Position numbers and translations under genes: made by a program
NCBI GenBank assembly: GCA_900543275.1
Contig: UQQL01000050.1
Coordinates: forward strand, 1-15,248
DNA: 15,248 bases
Source: an uncultured Collinsella sp.
GTDB lineage: Bacteria > Actinomycetota > Coriobacteriia > Coriobacteriales > Coriobacteriaceae
Reading direction: 5' to 3'
Notes under the pieces: model-generated
Databases searched by the model: none
What the model was told of the DNA's origin: nothing
The model's input: the letters and a program-made list of their open reading frames with translations, nothing else
In this document: positions 14,827 to 15,248 of the stretch, piece by piece
Layout: each line of letters starts with the position of its first letter
Numbering within the stretch: the stretch's first letter is position 1

Positions 14827-15206
14827 GCTCTCGCACGTCAAGAAGACCTTTAACAAGGGCACCGTCACCGAGAAGCGCGCGCTTACCGGCGTCGACCTTA
14901 CCCTCAATGATGGCGACTTTGTAACCGTGATCGGCGGCAACGGCGCCGGCAAGTCCACGCTGCTCAATATGATCGCCGGCGTGCATCCGCTCGATTCGGG
15001 TGTCATTGAGCTCGACGGCACCGATATCTCGCGTCTGAGCGAGTCGCAGCGCGCCAAGTACCTGGGCCGTGTGTTCCAGGACCCCATGCGCGGCACCGCA
15101 GCCGACATGCAGATTGCCGAGAATCTAGCCCTCGCCAAGCGCCGCGGCCAGCGTCGCGGTCTTTCGTGGGGCGTCACCAAGGCCGAGAAGGACGAGTACG
15201 TTGAGC
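14819..15206 (+). CDS. ABC transporter ATP-binding protein, 3' end missing (TrpZ-like)
   Basis: The first 129 residues of the ATPase that powers the importer. Walker A is GGNGAGKST (39-47) and the Q-loop is VFQDP (85-89, Q87). The LSGGQ signature, Walker B and switch histidine lie beyond the contig end, so roughly half of a normal 250-260 aa protein is present. The ATG at 14819 overlaps the permease stop region, and AGGGGGA (14804-14810) is its ribosome site. The frame stays open into the adapter: after residue 129 it reads on as PVSYTHLTLPTTER, which is adapter translation, not protein. The gene itself is presumably intact in the organism. Confidence 0.95.
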
Positions 15207-15248
15207 CTGTCTCTTATACACATCTGACGCTGCCGACGACGGAGAGAG
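15207..15248 (+). other. Nextera P5-side sequencing adapter (artefact)
   Basis: This is not genomic DNA. Bases 15207-15225 are the reverse complement of the Tn5 mosaic end (CTGTCTCTTATACACATCT), 15226-15239 are the reverse complement of the Read 1 primer part, 15240-15247 (CGGAGAGA) sit in the i5 index position, and the last base fits the P5 oligo. From memory, CGGAGAGA is the reverse complement of Nextera index S511 (TCTCTCCG). Confidence 0.98.

Noticed and set aside
1..15248. CRISPR array, insertion sequence, prophage or defence island
   Set aside because: No spaced direct repeats, transposase, integrase, attachment-site duplication or recognisable defence protein was seen; the genes are core or metabolic with uniform base composition.

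Overview
The genomic part of this window (about 49-15206) looks like chromosomal DNA from a high-GC, anaerobic, gut-type actinobacterium. The best fit is the Coriobacteriia, probably Collinsella or a close relative. The grounds are GC-rich codon usage with strong AAGGAGG-type ribosome sites, a fused FeoA-FeoB ferrous iron transporter, a single-domain glucose-type PTS EIIA, a bacterial asparaginyl-tRNA synthetase and a mix of fermentative carbohydrate genes. That placement is inference; the window has no rRNA or other marker. Both ends are not genomic. Bases 1-48 and 15207-15248 are Illumina Nextera library adapter with index bases, so the window is an untrimmed contig.

Layout: an aminotransferase (minus, 134-1270) is divergent from an unrecognised 220-aa protein (plus, 1364-2026). 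That protein is convergent with a minus-strand run: a GH13 alpha-glucanase (3971-2595) followed after 3 nt by a DNA-deoxyinosine/uracil-type glycosylase (2591-2028). Upstream on the same strand are an MFS efflux transporter of the SotB type (5247-4051), a FeoA-FeoB fusion (7731-5371), a small beta-rich protein (8173-7853) and an alpha/beta-hydrolase esterase (9120-8221). From 9365 onward everything is on the plus strand: PTS EIIA-Glc, terminator, asnS, terminator, a WYL-type regulator, then an ABC importer made of a lipoprotein binding protein, a permease and an ATPase. The ATPase is cut off by the right-hand adapter.

How it fits together: the GH13 enzyme, the EIIA and the sugar-efflux-type MFS protein suggest carbohydrate use and its control. 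FeoAB supplies Fe(II). The ABC importer belongs to the TrpXYZ-like family of amino-acid-type uptake systems and has an intrinsic terminator between its binding-protein gene and its membrane genes, which probably sets binding-protein excess. The WYL regulator just upstream is a candidate controller, but nothing proves it.

I saw no CRISPR array, tRNA or rRNA gene, phage gene or insertion sequence. I found no convincing new defence or mobile system; this is mostly ordinary core and metabolic sequence. The points most worth attention are the adapter ends (including a chimeric protein tail they create), the internal terminator of the ABC operon, a promoter overlapping the feoAB terminator, a possible iron operator, and two unrecognised small proteins.
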